Shown one piece after another: positions 22,296-31,427 of a stretch of 56,197 nucleotides of DNA. Location of the stretch: NCBI GenBank assembly GCA_947645355.1, contig CANSCI010000006.1, positions 1 to 56,197 on the forward strand, given 5' to 3'. Position 1 is the first letter of the stretch; each line of letters starts with the position of its first letter. The DNA is from an uncultured Dorea sp. (GTDB lineage: Bacteria > Bacillota > Clostridia > Lachnospirales > Lachnospiraceae). The position numbers and the translations under genes are program-made. The notes under the pieces are model-generated. The model searched no databases. It was not told the DNA's origin and saw nothing but the letters and a program-made list of their open reading frames with translations.

Positions 22296-22949
22296 ATGGA
22301 TTATAAAGTGTTTGATTTTAAAGATGAACGGGATTGGCTGAGCGGGAGAACAAATGGAATAGGTGGCAGTGATGCTGCAGCCATTGTTGGTATGAACCCG
22401 TACAAGACAAATGTAGAGTTATTTGAAGAGAAGATTGGGTGCCATATACCGGAGGATATATCGGACAAGCCCTATGTTATTTATGGTAAAAAGGCGGAAA
22501 AGTATATCCGAGGACTCTTCCAGTTGAATTATCCAGGGTACCAGGTAGAGCATCATGAGTTCCGCATACTTCAGAGTATTCAATATCCGTTCATGCAGGC
22601 ATCTCTTGATGGGGAGCTGACGGATCAGGAAGGAAGAAAAGGAATTCTGGAGATAAAAACATCCAACATTTTATGTGGCATGCAGTACGAAAAGTGGAAA
22701 GACCGGATTCCGGACAATTATTATATTCAGGTACTTCATTATCTTTTGGTTACCGGATTTGAATTTGTTGTGTTAAGGGCGCACTTGGACAGCAGCTGGG
22801 GAAAAGAGATCAGAACGCAGGTGAGGCACTATTTCATTGAAAGGAATGAAGTGCAGGAAGACCTTAATTATTTGCTGCAGAAAGAAATTGAATTTTGGGA
22901 GTACGTGGAGAGTGGAATGAGACCGCCATTGATACTTCCAGAGATATAG
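22296..22949 (+). CDS. YqaJ-family phage exonuclease
   Basis: 217 residues of the lambda-exonuclease (PD-(D/E)XK) family: IGGSDAAAIVGMNPYKT (about 22-38), GKKAEKYIRGLF, then the catalytic QASLDGEL and ILEIKTSN (about 107-125). It resects dsDNA 5' to 3', giving 3' single strands for the annealing protein. Together with DUF1351 and RecT it forms the phage recombination module. Its start follows the preceding stop without a gap. Confidence 0.88.
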   Translation: MDYKVFDFKDERDWLSGRTNGIGGSDAAAIVGMNPYKTNVELFEEKIGCHIPEDISDKPYVIYGKKAEKYIRGLFQLNYPGYQVEHHEFRILQSIQYPFMQASLDGELTDQEGRKGILEIKTSNILCGMQYEKWKDRIPDNYYIQVLHYLLVTGFEFVVLRAHLDSSWGKEIRTQVRHYFIERNEVQEDLNYLLQKEIEFWEYVESGMRPPLILPEI

Positions 22950-22960
22950 GAGGATCATAC

Positions 22961-23815
22961 ATGGAATTTAAAATTATCAGCCCGCAGGAAGGCGGATTTG
23001 TGAAAGAGATTCAGTGGAATAATGAGGAACTGAAAGCGGAGATTGGCGCAAAAATGGAGGATTATAAAGGGCTTGTCTTTACAGAGGATGCCATCAAAGA
23101 GGCCAAGAAAGACAGAGCGAAGCTAAACAAGCTCCGCACAGCCTTTGAAGATGAGCGTAAGCGTGTTAAGAACCTCTGCATGAGGCCTTACAATGTTTTT
23201 GAGCAGCAGGTAAAAGAGGTAGTTTCATTGATTGATGAGCCTATTCGGTTTATTGATGTTCAGATCAAAGAAGTAGAAGAAAAGAAGAGAGCACAGAAGC
23301 GAGAGGATATTGAGGCATTATTCCAGAGCATCGGTTTTCAGAGATTTGTTACCCTCGATCAGATATTTGATAACAAGTGGCTGAATGCGACGGTATCAAT
23401 GAATACTATTGAAGAACAGATGAAGAGCCGGATGTACCAGATCGGTACAGGGGTCGCTACAATCAGCAGACTTCCGGAGTTTAGCTTTGAGGCAATGGAA
23501 GTATATAAGGAAACACTGGATATCAACAGGGCTATCCAGGAAGGGCAACGCCTAGCGGCTATCCAGAAGCGGAAAGTGGAGCAGGAGGCCGCACAGGAAG
23601 CGGCAAAGAGAAAAGCTGCTGAGGAAGCCCGGAAGAAAGAAGAAGCCCCTAAAACTATCGAAGCTGAGCCGGAAAGTCAAGTATCGGCGCAGGAAAATAC
23701 ATTACATACAATTGATTTTCGCGTAACAGCAACATTAGAACAGCTTAATTTGCTGAAAGAGTTTTTGATAAATAACCAGATTCAATACGGTCCAGTACCG
23801 AAGGAAGGAGAATAA
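22961..23815 (+). CDS. DUF1351 phage recombination-associated protein
   Basis: 284 residues from the ATG at 22961 (MEFKIISPQEGG), with AGGAGG upstream; a frame back to 22895 overlaps the exonuclease gene. Charged coiled-coil regions (KDRAKLNKLRTAFEDERKRVKN; KRKAAEEARKKEEAP) fit DUF1351, typically found between YqaJ-type nucleases and RecT in Firmicute phages. Its biochemical role is not established. Confidence 0.8.
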   Translation: MEFKIISPQEGGFVKEIQWNNEELKAEIGAKMEDYKGLVFTEDAIKEAKKDRAKLNKLRTAFEDERKRVKNLCMRPYNVFEQQVKEVVSLIDEPIRFIDVQIKEVEEKKRAQKREDIEALFQSIGFQRFVTLDQIFDNKWLNATVSMNTIEEQMKSRMYQIGTGVATISRLPEFSFEAMEVYKETLDINRAIQEGQRLAAIQKRKVEQEAAQEAAKRKAAEEARKKEEAPKTIEAEPESQVSAQENTLHTIDFRVTATLEQLNLLKEFLINNQIQYGPVPKEGE

Positions 23816-23820
23816 GGAAA

Positions 23821-24756
23821 ATGGCAGTAGGGAATTCATTAGCAGCAAGGACGCAGAAGACAAGTCTTACAGCATATCTGACCCAGGATGCCGTAAGAAA
23901 CCAAATCAACAAAGTAGTGGGTGGAAAAAATGGGACAAGATTTATTTCCAGTATTGTTTCTGCTGTGCAGACGACGCCGGCGCTTCAGGAATGTACGAAT
24001 AATAGTATCTTGAACGCAGCGTTATTGGGTGAAGCATTGAACCTATCACCATCTCCGCAGCTTGGACAGTTCTATATGGTCCCGTTTGATAATAAAAAGA
24101 AGGGCTGTAAGGAGGCTCAGTTCCAGATTGGATATAAGGGATATATCCAGCTTGCAATTCGTTCCGGATATTATAAGAAGCTGAATGTAATTGCTATCAA
24201 GCAGGGAGAACTTGTGCGTTATGATGCGTTGAACGAAGAAATAGAGGTGGATCTGATTGAAAATGATGTCCTTCGGGAGGAGACGCCGACAGAAGGTTAC
24301 TATGCAATGTTTGAGTATGAGAATGGTTTTCGGAAAACTATTTATTGGTCAAAGAAGAAGATGCTTAAGCATGCAGAAAAGTATTCGTTCGCCTTTTATA
24401 AAAATGGCGGCGGAAAGTCTCTTGAGCTTCTCGAACAGAATAAGGTTCCAGAAAAGGATATGTGGAAATACTCCTCTTTCTGGTTTAAGAGTTTTGACGA
24501 TATGGCGATGAAGACGATGCTGCGTCAGCTGATTAGCAAGTGGGGGATCATGAGTATTGACCTGCAGACAGCCATTGATAAAGATATGGCGGTGATTCGT
24601 GAAAATGGAGACGCGGATTACGTTGAAAACACAGAAGAACATAATGACGATGTCGTTGCAGAGCAGGAGCTGAATGAGGTAGAGGGTGATGTATCAGAGA
24701 CGGCGTCAGAGTCTGAAAGTGACAAAAGTGCTGCTGAAGCATTTTTTAATAATTAA
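23821..24756 (+). CDS. recT: RecT-family single-strand annealing protein
   Basis: 311 residues. The RecT core is visible: INKVVGG, LQECTNNSILNAALLGEALNL-type segment (about 55-75), QIGYKGYIQLAIRSGYYK (about 102-119), KKMLKHAEKYS, and WFKSFDDMAMKTMLRQLISKWG. It anneals complementary single strands made by the YqaJ nuclease. The C-terminal tail is acidic and probably unstructured. Confidence 0.92.
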   Translation: MAVGNSLAARTQKTSLTAYLTQDAVRNQINKVVGGKNGTRFISSIVSAVQTTPALQECTNNSILNAALLGEALNLSPSPQLGQFYMVPFDNKKKGCKEAQFQIGYKGYIQLAIRSGYYKKLNVIAIKQGELVRYDALNEEIEVDLIENDVLREETPTEGYYAMFEYENGFRKTIYWSKKKMLKHAEKYSFAFYKNGGGKSLELLEQNKVPEKDMWKYSSFWFKSFDDMAMKTMLRQLISKWGIMSIDLQTAIDKDMAVIRENGDADYVENTEEHNDDVVAEQELNEVEGDVSETASESESDKSAAEAFFNN

Positions 24757-24774
24757 TCAGAAAGGAGTAAGACA

Positions 24775-25221
24775 ATGAAACATATCAACCTAGAACAATT
24801 TGCGAATGGTGCGTTTTCCGCACAAGTCAACCGCGCGATTGAAGAGGTTACGAAGAATATCCAAGATCCGAATACCGAAGCAATCGCAACCCGTAAGATT
24901 ACCGTTACAATTGGGTTTAAGCCTAATCAGGAAAGAAACTTTGTTGCAACTGGTGTTCAGACAAAGGCTACCCTTGCACCAGCACTTGGAGCTGTAACTG
25001 CTATCCAGATGGGAAAGAATATCAAGACTGGAGAAGTCGAAGCAGCTGAGATTGGTACTGGCCAGATTCCTGGACAGATGTCTATGGAAGATGCAGGCGT
25101 TGAAACACCAGCACTGGAACAGGTAGATGGCCAGGCGGTAGATACTACCACCGGTGAGATCGTGGATGGTAATCAGGGGAACATTGTAGACATGAGAAGA
25201 ACAGGAACAGGAGGAATATAA
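24775..25221 (+). CDS. Conserved phage early protein (often named replication terminator protein)
   Basis: 148 residues, ATG after AAAGGAG. A segment of the form NRAIEEVTKNIQDPNTEA then RKITVTIGFKP and KATLAPAL matches a family seen next to RecT in Clostridial phages, usually called replication terminator protein with no experimental support that I know of. The C-terminal third is low complexity and acidic. Confidence 0.6.
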   Translation: MKHINLEQFANGAFSAQVNRAIEEVTKNIQDPNTEAIATRKITVTIGFKPNQERNFVATGVQTKATLAPALGAVTAIQMGKNIKTGEVEAAEIGTGQIPGQMSMEDAGVETPALEQVDGQAVDTTTGEIVDGNQGNIVDMRRTGTGGI

Positions 25222-25222
25222 A

Positions 25223-25966
25223 ATGTTAGAAGGATTAAGAGAAGCGCTCGAGTATATCGCGGATTTAAAAGAAAAGAGTATGGATGTCAAAATGGAAGAG
25301 ATTGACGGGAAAATTTATTGCAATAAGAACCTGACCCGTTATCACAACTTTGATACAGCAAGCGAAGTCAGAGTGAATACACTGACTGCCCTTGTGGATT
25401 ACATCAAAGGTAAGCCGGAGGAATTAAGAGAGTCTTCTATTTTACATATTAAGAGTCCGATAGAGGTTTGTCTGTATTCTGGGCTTATTGATGAAAGGAT
25501 CCGGGAAACACTAATGCGTTCGAATGCTATCGTGAATGAGTTTAAATTTGACCATTATTATGATCAGGAAAGATTCTTGATAGAATTACAGGCAAATTTC
25601 CTTGAAACAGAAGACCTTATGAACATTAAGACTGTAGCCGGAAACATCCAGGCAGGCACTACGGCTAATTATGATGATGACGGTGTGAGCCAGAAGACAA
25701 CCATTAAGAGCGGTATTGCCATGAGGCAGGATGTGATTGTTCCAAATCCAGTATCACTCAGACCTTACCGCACATTTGCAGAGATTGAGCAGCCAGAGAG
25801 TAACTATGTTTTCCGCATTAAAGATACAGATAATGGACCATGTTTCAAACTTGTAGAAGCTGACGGCGGTTTATGGAAGAATGCGGCCATGAAGAGGGTG
25901 AAAGAGTATCTGGAGTATGAATTGAATGAGGAGCTTGAAAAGCACCATATTACAGTCATTGCATAG
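25223..25966 (+). CDS. Conserved phage protein of unknown function
   Basis: 247 residues, starting one base after the previous stop. It has a soluble mixed alpha/beta composition and includes VNTLTALVDYIKG and VIVPNPVSLRPYRTF. I recognise it as a recurrent companion of RecT-module genes but cannot give it a function. Confidence 0.6.
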   Translation: MLEGLREALEYIADLKEKSMDVKMEEIDGKIYCNKNLTRYHNFDTASEVRVNTLTALVDYIKGKPEELRESSILHIKSPIEVCLYSGLIDERIRETLMRSNAIVNEFKFDHYYDQERFLIELQANFLETEDLMNIKTVAGNIQAGTTANYDDDGVSQKTTIKSGIAMRQDVIVPNPVSLRPYRTFAEIEQPESNYVFRIKDTDNGPCFKLVEADGGLWKNAAMKRVKEYLEYELNEELEKHHITVIA

Positions 25967-26025
25967 TTAGCCTGCAGGATCCTTTTGGATTTTAATGTAT
26001 CACAAGTAGTTTGTTGGATTGTTTG

Positions 26026-26063
26026 CTCCGTTCCGGTATGGAATATGATATGCCGGGACGGAG
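26026..26063 (+). other. Intercistronic hairpin before the RusA-like gene
   Basis: CTCCGTTCCGG (26026-26036) / CCGGGACGGAG (26053-26063), 11 bp with one G-T pair and no T tract. The ribosome site GGAAAGGAG follows directly. Confidence 0.5.
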
Positions 26064-26078
26064 GGAAAGGAGAAATAT

Positions 26079-26408
26079 GTGAGAACAGTGACATTTCATG
26101 TTCCTGGAAAGCCGCAGGGGAAAGCGATAGCCGGGACATTTCGCAATAAACATACCGGTAATAGTATGTCCGTGACGCCGGATAATACCGTCTTGTATGA
26201 GAATCTGATCAAAGATCAGTATCTGAATCATTGCCATGGTATGTATTTGGAGAGGGGCGTTCCGGTAACGCTCAGAATTGTTGTGGCAGATGCTTTAAAC
26301 GGAGTGGCATACCATGATGACACGCAGATTGTGTATGTAGCAGCAAAGAAGGCCTATTCTGCAGTGGAAGGGCTGGACATTACAGTAGAAGAATATACAG
26401 AAAGGTAG
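26079..26408 (+). CDS. RusA-family Holliday junction resolvase, apparently deleted in the active site
   Basis: 109 residues from a GTG with AAAGGAG. The N-terminus FHVPGKPQGK and the segment VVADALNGVAYHDDTQIV are clear RusA features. Between them the region that normally carries the KPDxDN motif (two of the three catalytic Asp) is missing: only about 17 residues separate LIKDQY from the VADAL block. The protein is about 20 residues shorter than usual. The frame is intact, so it is either inactive or altered. Confidence 0.75.
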   Translation: MRTVTFHVPGKPQGKAIAGTFRNKHTGNSMSVTPDNTVLYENLIKDQYLNHCHGMYLERGVPVTLRIVVADALNGVAYHDDTQIVYVAAKKAYSAVEGLDITVEEYTER

Positions 26409-26417
26409 GCGAGGCCT

Positions 26418-27266
26418 ATGGCGGTAGGAAGACCGCTGAAAAAAGGACTCAACTACCGGAGCAGCAGTACCTATAAGTATGAAGATTTCAGAATGGCAGA
26501 TCTGCTTGAGAAATATGGTCCGAGTGGATCTTTGATCTATGACATCATTTCGGACATGGTATTGCGGCAGGGATACTACCTTGAAATTCCATTACCAAAC
26601 CTTGCTCTATCCGTACAGAAAACGGTTGGAAGCAAATGGATTAGAAACAGAGACTTTGTGTTACAAGTTGTGCAGTATTGTGCAGATATAGGACTTTTCG
26701 ATAAAGACCTCTTGCGGCAGTCTGTCATAACCTCTGTTGAACTTCAGGAATCCTATTTAATAGGAACTGTTAGGAGCAAAGTTCGAATAAAAGAGTATCG
26801 GCTTATTGAAGATAATCGTAAGCCATTATTAAATGCACCCAAAAATGGTAATAGTGTAACAGAAAATTCAATTAATGTAACAGAAATTGCTGATTGCGGT
26901 GCAAAAATGCAGGGTAGTGTAGGGTTGAGTAATAATATATATGATATAGAGTTTCCGCCGGAAGTAGAAAAGGAGTTTCAGTTGTATCTGTTTATCCGGA
27001 AAAGTAACTATGGGAATATCCCCTTGGAGCAGATAAATGTCTTAAGGGGGGAATTACAGTCTTTGTCTGCAGATAAGGAAGAGCAGATTGCGATTATCAA
27101 GAAAGCGTCAGCTGGCGGTTGGAAGAGCTTCTACAAGGTTAAAAAGGAGAAGACAAAGAAATCCTCCGGAGATTCAAATAAAAATGTTGGGAATAATTCC
27201 TTTAACAATTTTACTAACAGGAGTTATGACTTGGCGAAATTAGAAAAAATGCTGATTGAGAATTGA
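26418..27266 (+). CDS. DUF4373 replisome-organizer-type protein
   Basis: 282 residues. The N-terminal domain (KKGLNYRSSSTYKYEDFRMADLLEKYGPSG-type region, DMVLRQGYYLE) matches the DUF4373/Lin1244 N-terminal DNA-binding domain of Gram-positive phage initiators; the C-terminal part is a DnaD-like/low-complexity region with an Asn-rich linker. It probably opens the phage origin and loads the host helicase. No iteron array is obvious inside the gene. Confidence 0.75.
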   Translation: MAVGRPLKKGLNYRSSSTYKYEDFRMADLLEKYGPSGSLIYDIISDMVLRQGYYLEIPLPNLALSVQKTVGSKWIRNRDFVLQVVQYCADIGLFDKDLLRQSVITSVELQESYLIGTVRSKVRIKEYRLIEDNRKPLLNAPKNGNSVTENSINVTEIADCGAKMQGSVGLSNNIYDIEFPPEVEKEFQLYLFIRKSNYGNIPLEQINVLRGELQSLSADKEEQIAIIKKASAGGWKSFYKVKKEKTKKSSGDSNKNVGNNSFNNFTNRSYDLAKLEKMLIEN

Positions 27267-27287
27267 GTGTGAGAGATAAATAAAACA

Positions 27288-27401
27288 GGAGGACCATGTT
27301 GATTAGCAGATGAACCGGAACCTTCTGCTAAGAAGTTAAATTAAAAAAATAATGGAAAGGAGCCGAGCCTCCGGCCGGGGTAACGTGTACACAGGCTCCT
27401 T
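27288..27401 (+). promoter_or_regulatory. Leader with mini-ORF and two hairpins before the PAPS-reductase-like gene
   Basis: CAGGAGG (27287-27293) precedes a 5-codon ORF, ATG at 27296 to a TGA at 27311-27313 (MLISR). Hairpin 1: TTAGCAGA (27303-27310) / TCTGCTAA (27324-27331), which overlaps the mini-ORF. Hairpin 2: AAGGAGCC (27357-27364) / GGCTCCTT (27394-27401), directly before the gene. This resembles a translation-coupled attenuator, but a decayed gene is also possible. Confidence 0.4.
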
Positions 27402-27407
27402 GGAAAA

Positions 27408-28652
27408 ATGGAATTATTTGATTTTTTAGAAGGCGAAGAAGAACTGCAGCCAGATGACGGGCTGTCAGAATGGAAAAAGAAAAAGAGTGAAGCAAGGGCG
27501 CGGATGGTCACTATGCAGCACTTACCATACGACGTCAAGAAAAGACGTTCGGAACTCAGGGCGAATGAATTCATGGAGCAGATGTTGGAGAGAGGCCAAA
27601 ATGCACACGTATCTGTGGGCGGTCTGGACAGCATCACACTGCATGTGTTCTTAAAATCCATAGGAATTGATGTGCCGGCCATATCCGTGTCAGCTTTGGA
27701 GGACAAGAGCATACAGAAGGTACATAAGGCTCTTGGCGTCACGGTTCTACAGTCGTATAAATCAAAAGTGCAGGTGATAAACGAGATCGGATTTCCCGTG
27801 ATCAGTAAGCGAATAGCTGGGAAGATTGACCTTTTGCAGAATCCGACAGACGATAATAAGACCGTGAGACATGCAATTATTACAGGTGAATGTGGGGAGT
27901 TAGGGCATTATGCAAAGAACAGCCGCATGAAGTTACCTTATAAATGGCTCAAGTTATTCGGCGGCTATGAGAATGAAAATGAGGGTGTCCGTTACCAGAA
28001 GCCCAATTTCAAGGTGTCGAACAAGTGCTGTTATTGGTTGAAGGAAAAACCGTGTGATGACTGGGCGAAAAGGCATAATAGTTTTCCGTTCCTCGGAATG
28101 ATGGCATCAGAAGGGGGGCAAAGAGAGGAGGCGCTTACCGACCACGGATGTAATTATTACGGAAAGACAGTCATGAGATCGGCTCCGTTTGCACCATATC
28201 TGAGAAACGATATCCTCACTCTGGCACAGGAGATGGATCAGTGGTATCACGACCATATGGATGTGTTTGAACATCTGTATTATGAACAGTCCTACAGCAG
28301 AGACGGGAAGGGAAATGTGATTCCTTATGAGCCGATTAAGAGCATCATACCGGACATTTATGGAAGGATTGAGAAGGACAGTAAAGGCAACTTGGAGACT
28401 ACTGGGGCAAGGCGGACAGGATGCAGTATGTGCGGGTTTGGCATCCACATGGAAGAGCGGCCACACAGATTCGACAGGCTCCGGGAGCGAAATACGAAAG
28501 AATGGGATTTCTATATGCGCCGTTGTTGCGTGGATCCAAAGACTGGTGAGCATTACGGTTGGGGAAGGGTCCTGGATTATATCGGTGTAGGCTGGGAAGA
28601 TGTGCCGGCAGTCCAGATAGATATGTTCGATCAACTGGAGGTGGCAGAATGA
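27408..28652 (+). CDS. Phage PAPS-reductase-like PP-loop ATPase
   Basis: 414 residues. The N-terminal nucleotide-binding loop HVSVGGLDSITL (about 64-75) is the PP-loop SxGGxDS of the PAPS reductase/ATP pyrophosphatase family. The middle and C-terminal parts hold Cys clusters (CCYWLKEKPC; GCSMCGFG; RRCC) that could bind metal or an Fe-S cluster. Family members activate or reduce sulfur compounds, or adenylate a substrate. It is coupled (4-bp overlap) to a helicase-methyltransferase gene, so a part in DNA modification is plausible. Confidence 0.75.
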   Translation: MELFDFLEGEEELQPDDGLSEWKKKKSEARARMVTMQHLPYDVKKRRSELRANEFMEQMLERGQNAHVSVGGLDSITLHVFLKSIGIDVPAISVSALEDKSIQKVHKALGVTVLQSYKSKVQVINEIGFPVISKRIAGKIDLLQNPTDDNKTVRHAIITGECGELGHYAKNSRMKLPYKWLKLFGGYENENEGVRYQKPNFKVSNKCCYWLKEKPCDDWAKRHNSFPFLGMMASEGGQREEALTDHGCNYYGKTVMRSAPFAPYLRNDILTLAQEMDQWYHDHMDVFEHLYYEQSYSRDGKGNVIPYEPIKSIIPDIYGRIEKDSKGNLETTGARRTGCSMCGFGIHMEERPHRFDRLRERNTKEWDFYMRRCCVDPKTGEHYGWGRVLDYIGVGWEDVPAVQIDMFDQLEVAE

Positions 28653-31153
28653 GTACAATGAGTTACAGGCAGTTCCTGGAGACAAAGATGGAGATTGCAA
28701 AGGAGAGCGGATTTAAGGTTGGCAAAAGCAAGTTGAATAGGGCCCTGTCACCTCATCAGCGTGATGCAGTAGCATGGGCTCTTCGCGGTGGCCGCCGGGC
28801 GCTGTTTGAGTCCTTCGGTCTTGGGAAGACCATACAGGAGATAGAATTTTGCTATCAGGCAATCAAAAAAGAAGGAGGAAAGGCGCTGATTGTCCTGCCT
28901 CTTGGTGTAAAACAAGAATTCCTGAGGGATGCCGTAGAGCTCCTTGGATATGAAGAGCCCCAGTATGTGAGAACAATGGAAGAGGCAAAGATGGCAGCAG
29001 GCAGGATCCTTCTGACCAATTATGAGCGGGTCAGGGATGGTGATATAGATCCAGGGTATTTTACAGCTACATCATTGGATGAAGCAAGCGTCCTCCGGAG
29101 TTTCGGCAGCAAAACCTATCAGACATTTCTGGACAAGTTTAAAGGAGTTCCGTATAAGCTGGTGGCTACGGCCACCCCGTCACCGAACAAATACAAGGAG
29201 CTGGTACACTATGCCGGATACCTGGAGGTGATGGATACCGGACAGGCGTTGACTCGGTTCTTCCAAAGAGATTCCACGAAAGCAAACAACCTGACCCTTT
29301 ATCCGAACATGGAAGATGAATTTTGGATGTGGGTCAGCAGCTGGGCGCTGTTTATCACAATGCCGTCTGACCTGGATCCGGGTTATTCCGATGAAGGGTA
29401 TGAGCTTCCACCTCTGGAGGTAAGGTGGCATGAACTGCCGGTACATTATGGGGATGCACAGGAAAAAGACGGGCAGATGTCCCTGTTCTCAGAAGCGGCG
29501 GCAGGACTTAAAGAGGCAGCAGATGTTAAAAGGGAATCAATAAGCCAGCGGATCGGAAAGATGAAGGAGATCGTAGAGGCATCGTCGGAGGACCATTTTC
29601 TCTTGTGGCACGACCTGGAAGCGGAACGCCATGCTATTAAAAAGGCCCTGCCGGAAGTGGTAGACATCTACGGATCCATGGATTACGAGACAAGAGAAAA
29701 GCGTGTCATAGACTTTTCGGAAGGCCAATCAAGGATATTTGCTACAAAGAAATCCCTTTCAGGATCCGGCTGTAATTTCCAGCGCCATTGCCACCGGGAG
29801 ATCTTTGCGGGGATAGATTTTGAATTCAATGATTTTATTCAGGCCATACATAGGTGCTATCGTTTCCAGCAGAGCCGGCCGGTCATTGTTGACATCATAT
29901 ACTTGGAAAATGAAAAGCAGATCAAAGAAACATTGCTGGAGAAATGGAAAAATCATGACCGGATGGTGGAAAAGATGATCGGGATCGTGAAAAAGTACGG
30001 CCTTACAGATGCCAATAAGGCAGAATGGTTAAAACGCAAGATGGGGGTGGAAAAGGTGGAAGTACAAGGGAAATGGTACACGGCAGTACATGATGACTGT
30101 GTAGAAGAGACAAGGAGGATGGAGAGTGACAGTGTTGGCCTGATCCATACATCTATTCCATTCGGGAACCATTATGAATACAGCGCGAATTATAATGATT
30201 TCGGACATAATCAGAATACGGAGCGTTTTTTTGCACAGATGGATTACCTGACGCCGGAGCTGTTGCGGGTGCTCCAGCCCGGGAGAGTGGCAGCTATCCA
30301 TGTGAAGGACAGAGTTCTTTTTGGGAACGCTACAGGATTGGGGATGACTACCATAGAGCCCTTCCATTCCTTTTGCATCAGCCATTATATGAAACACGGG
30401 TTCCAGTATTTCGGAATGATCACGGTGCTGACGGATGTCGTGAGGGAAAACAACCAGACCTACCGCCTGGGATGGTCGGAGCAATGCAAAGACGGTACAA
30501 AGATGGGAGTCGGATGCCCGGAATATATTCTGCTGTTCCGTAAACTATCAACGGATCGGTCGAAAGCTTATGCTGACATTCCGGTGGAGAAGTCAAAGAC
30601 GGAATATACAAGGGCACAATGGCAGATAGATGCGTATGAATTGTATAGAAGCAGTGGAGACCGGTTAATTTCAAAAGAAGAACTGAAGGAGCTCCCTGTT
30701 GATAAACTACAGGCCGCGTACCGGAAATACAGCCGGGGGACGGTTTACAACTACGAAGAACACCTGGAGCTTGCAAAACAGTTGGATGAAAACGGGAAGC
30801 TGCCGGCTACCTTCATGGTGGTTGCTCCTGGGAGCTGGAACCAGATGGAGGTATGGGACGATATTAACCGGATGCGGACATTGAATACTACACAGGTCAG
30901 GAGAAGGCAGCAGATGCATGTCTGTCCGTTACAGTTGGACATCGTGGAGCGTATCATTAACCGGTACAGCAATCCGGGGGATGTGGTGTATGATCCCTTC
31001 GGCGGGCTTATGACGGTCCCGATGACGGCGGTGAAGATGGGCCGATACGGGAAGGGCTGCGAATTAAATGAGGACTACTTCCGGGATGGAGTTGGATACC
31101 TGCAGGCGGCAGAAGACGAGATAGACATGCCGACGCTGTTTGATTTCATATAA
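28649..31153 (+). CDS. SNF2/DEAD-like helicase fused to DNA N-methyltransferase
   Basis: 834 residues from the ATG at 28649 (GGAGGTGG upstream). The N-terminal half is a helicase: Walker A FGLGKT (K60), DEAS box (144-147) and ATATPSPN. The C-terminal half is an N4/N6-amino methylase with TSIPFG near residue 500 (family TSPPY, so one Pro is Ile) and the SAM loop DPFGG near 780. It probably methylates phage DNA, with the helicase part translocating or remodelling DNA. Overlaps of 4 bp upstream suggest joint translation with the PP-loop gene. The target base is unknown. Confidence 0.82.
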   Translation: MSTMSYRQFLETKMEIAKESGFKVGKSKLNRALSPHQRDAVAWALRGGRRALFESFGLGKTIQEIEFCYQAIKKEGGKALIVLPLGVKQEFLRDAVELLGYEEPQYVRTMEEAKMAAGRILLTNYERVRDGDIDPGYFTATSLDEASVLRSFGSKTYQTFLDKFKGVPYKLVATATPSPNKYKELVHYAGYLEVMDTGQALTRFFQRDSTKANNLTLYPNMEDEFWMWVSSWALFITMPSDLDPGYSDEGYELPPLEVRWHELPVHYGDAQEKDGQMSLFSEAAAGLKEAADVKRESISQRIGKMKEIVEASSEDHFLLWHDLEAERHAIKKALPEVVDIYGSMDYETREKRVIDFSEGQSRIFATKKSLSGSGCNFQRHCHREIFAGIDFEFNDFIQAIHRCYRFQQSRPVIVDIIYLENEKQIKETLLEKWKNHDRMVEKMIGIVKKYGLTDANKAEWLKRKMGVEKVEVQGKWYTAVHDDCVEETRRMESDSVGLIHTSIPFGNHYEYSANYNDFGHNQNTERFFAQMDYLTPELLRVLQPGRVAAIHVKDRVLFGNATGLGMTTIEPFHSFCISHYMKHGFQYFGMITVLTDVVRENNQTYRLGWSEQCKDGTKMGVGCPEYILLFRKLSTDRSKAYADIPVEKSKTEYTRAQWQIDAYELYRSSGDRLISKEELKELPVDKLQAAYRKYSRGTVYNYEEHLELAKQLDENGKLPATFMVVAPGSWNQMEVWDDINRMRTLNTTQVRRRQQMHVCPLQLDIVERIINRYSNPGDVVYDPFGGLMTVPMTAVKMGRYGKGCELNEDYFRDGVGYLQAAEDEIDMPTLFDFI

Positions 31154-31167
31154 GGGGGGAATGCGTG

Positions 31168-31422
31168 ATGTATATGTCAGTCGGAGAAATCTGCCGCGAT
31201 TACAGATGGTCAAAAAACCAGGACGAACAGATCCGGATCCTTTCAGATCTGAACATTGCGGATCCGGTAGAGATTATTTTGCTTCTGTGGGAAAACGGGG
31301 AACAGTTAACAAGGAATGCATACAAGCAGCTTTGCCAACGGATGGATACATTGAACAGCGAGATCATGGACAGGGAAAAGGCATATCGCAGGGTAGCAGC
31401 GGCGGTGAACGGGAGGAGGTGA
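31168..31422 (+). CDS. Small hypothetical protein between methylase genes
   Basis: 84 residues from the ATG at 31168 (MYMSVGEICRDYRWSK...), with a GGGGGG site upstream. SVGEICRDYRWS followed by IRILSDLNIADPVEIILLLWENG resembles small phage regulators in methylation clusters. No firm family. Confidence 0.55.
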   Translation: MYMSVGEICRDYRWSKNQDEQIRILSDLNIADPVEIILLLWENGEQLTRNAYKQLCQRMDTLNSEIMDREKAYRRVAAAVNGRR

Positions 31423-31427
31423 CAGGT

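Noticed and set aside
31140..31427. N-terminal extension of the C5 methylase
   Set aside because: It runs through a separate small gene in another frame; the TTG at 31428 has the ribosome site and begins at motif I.
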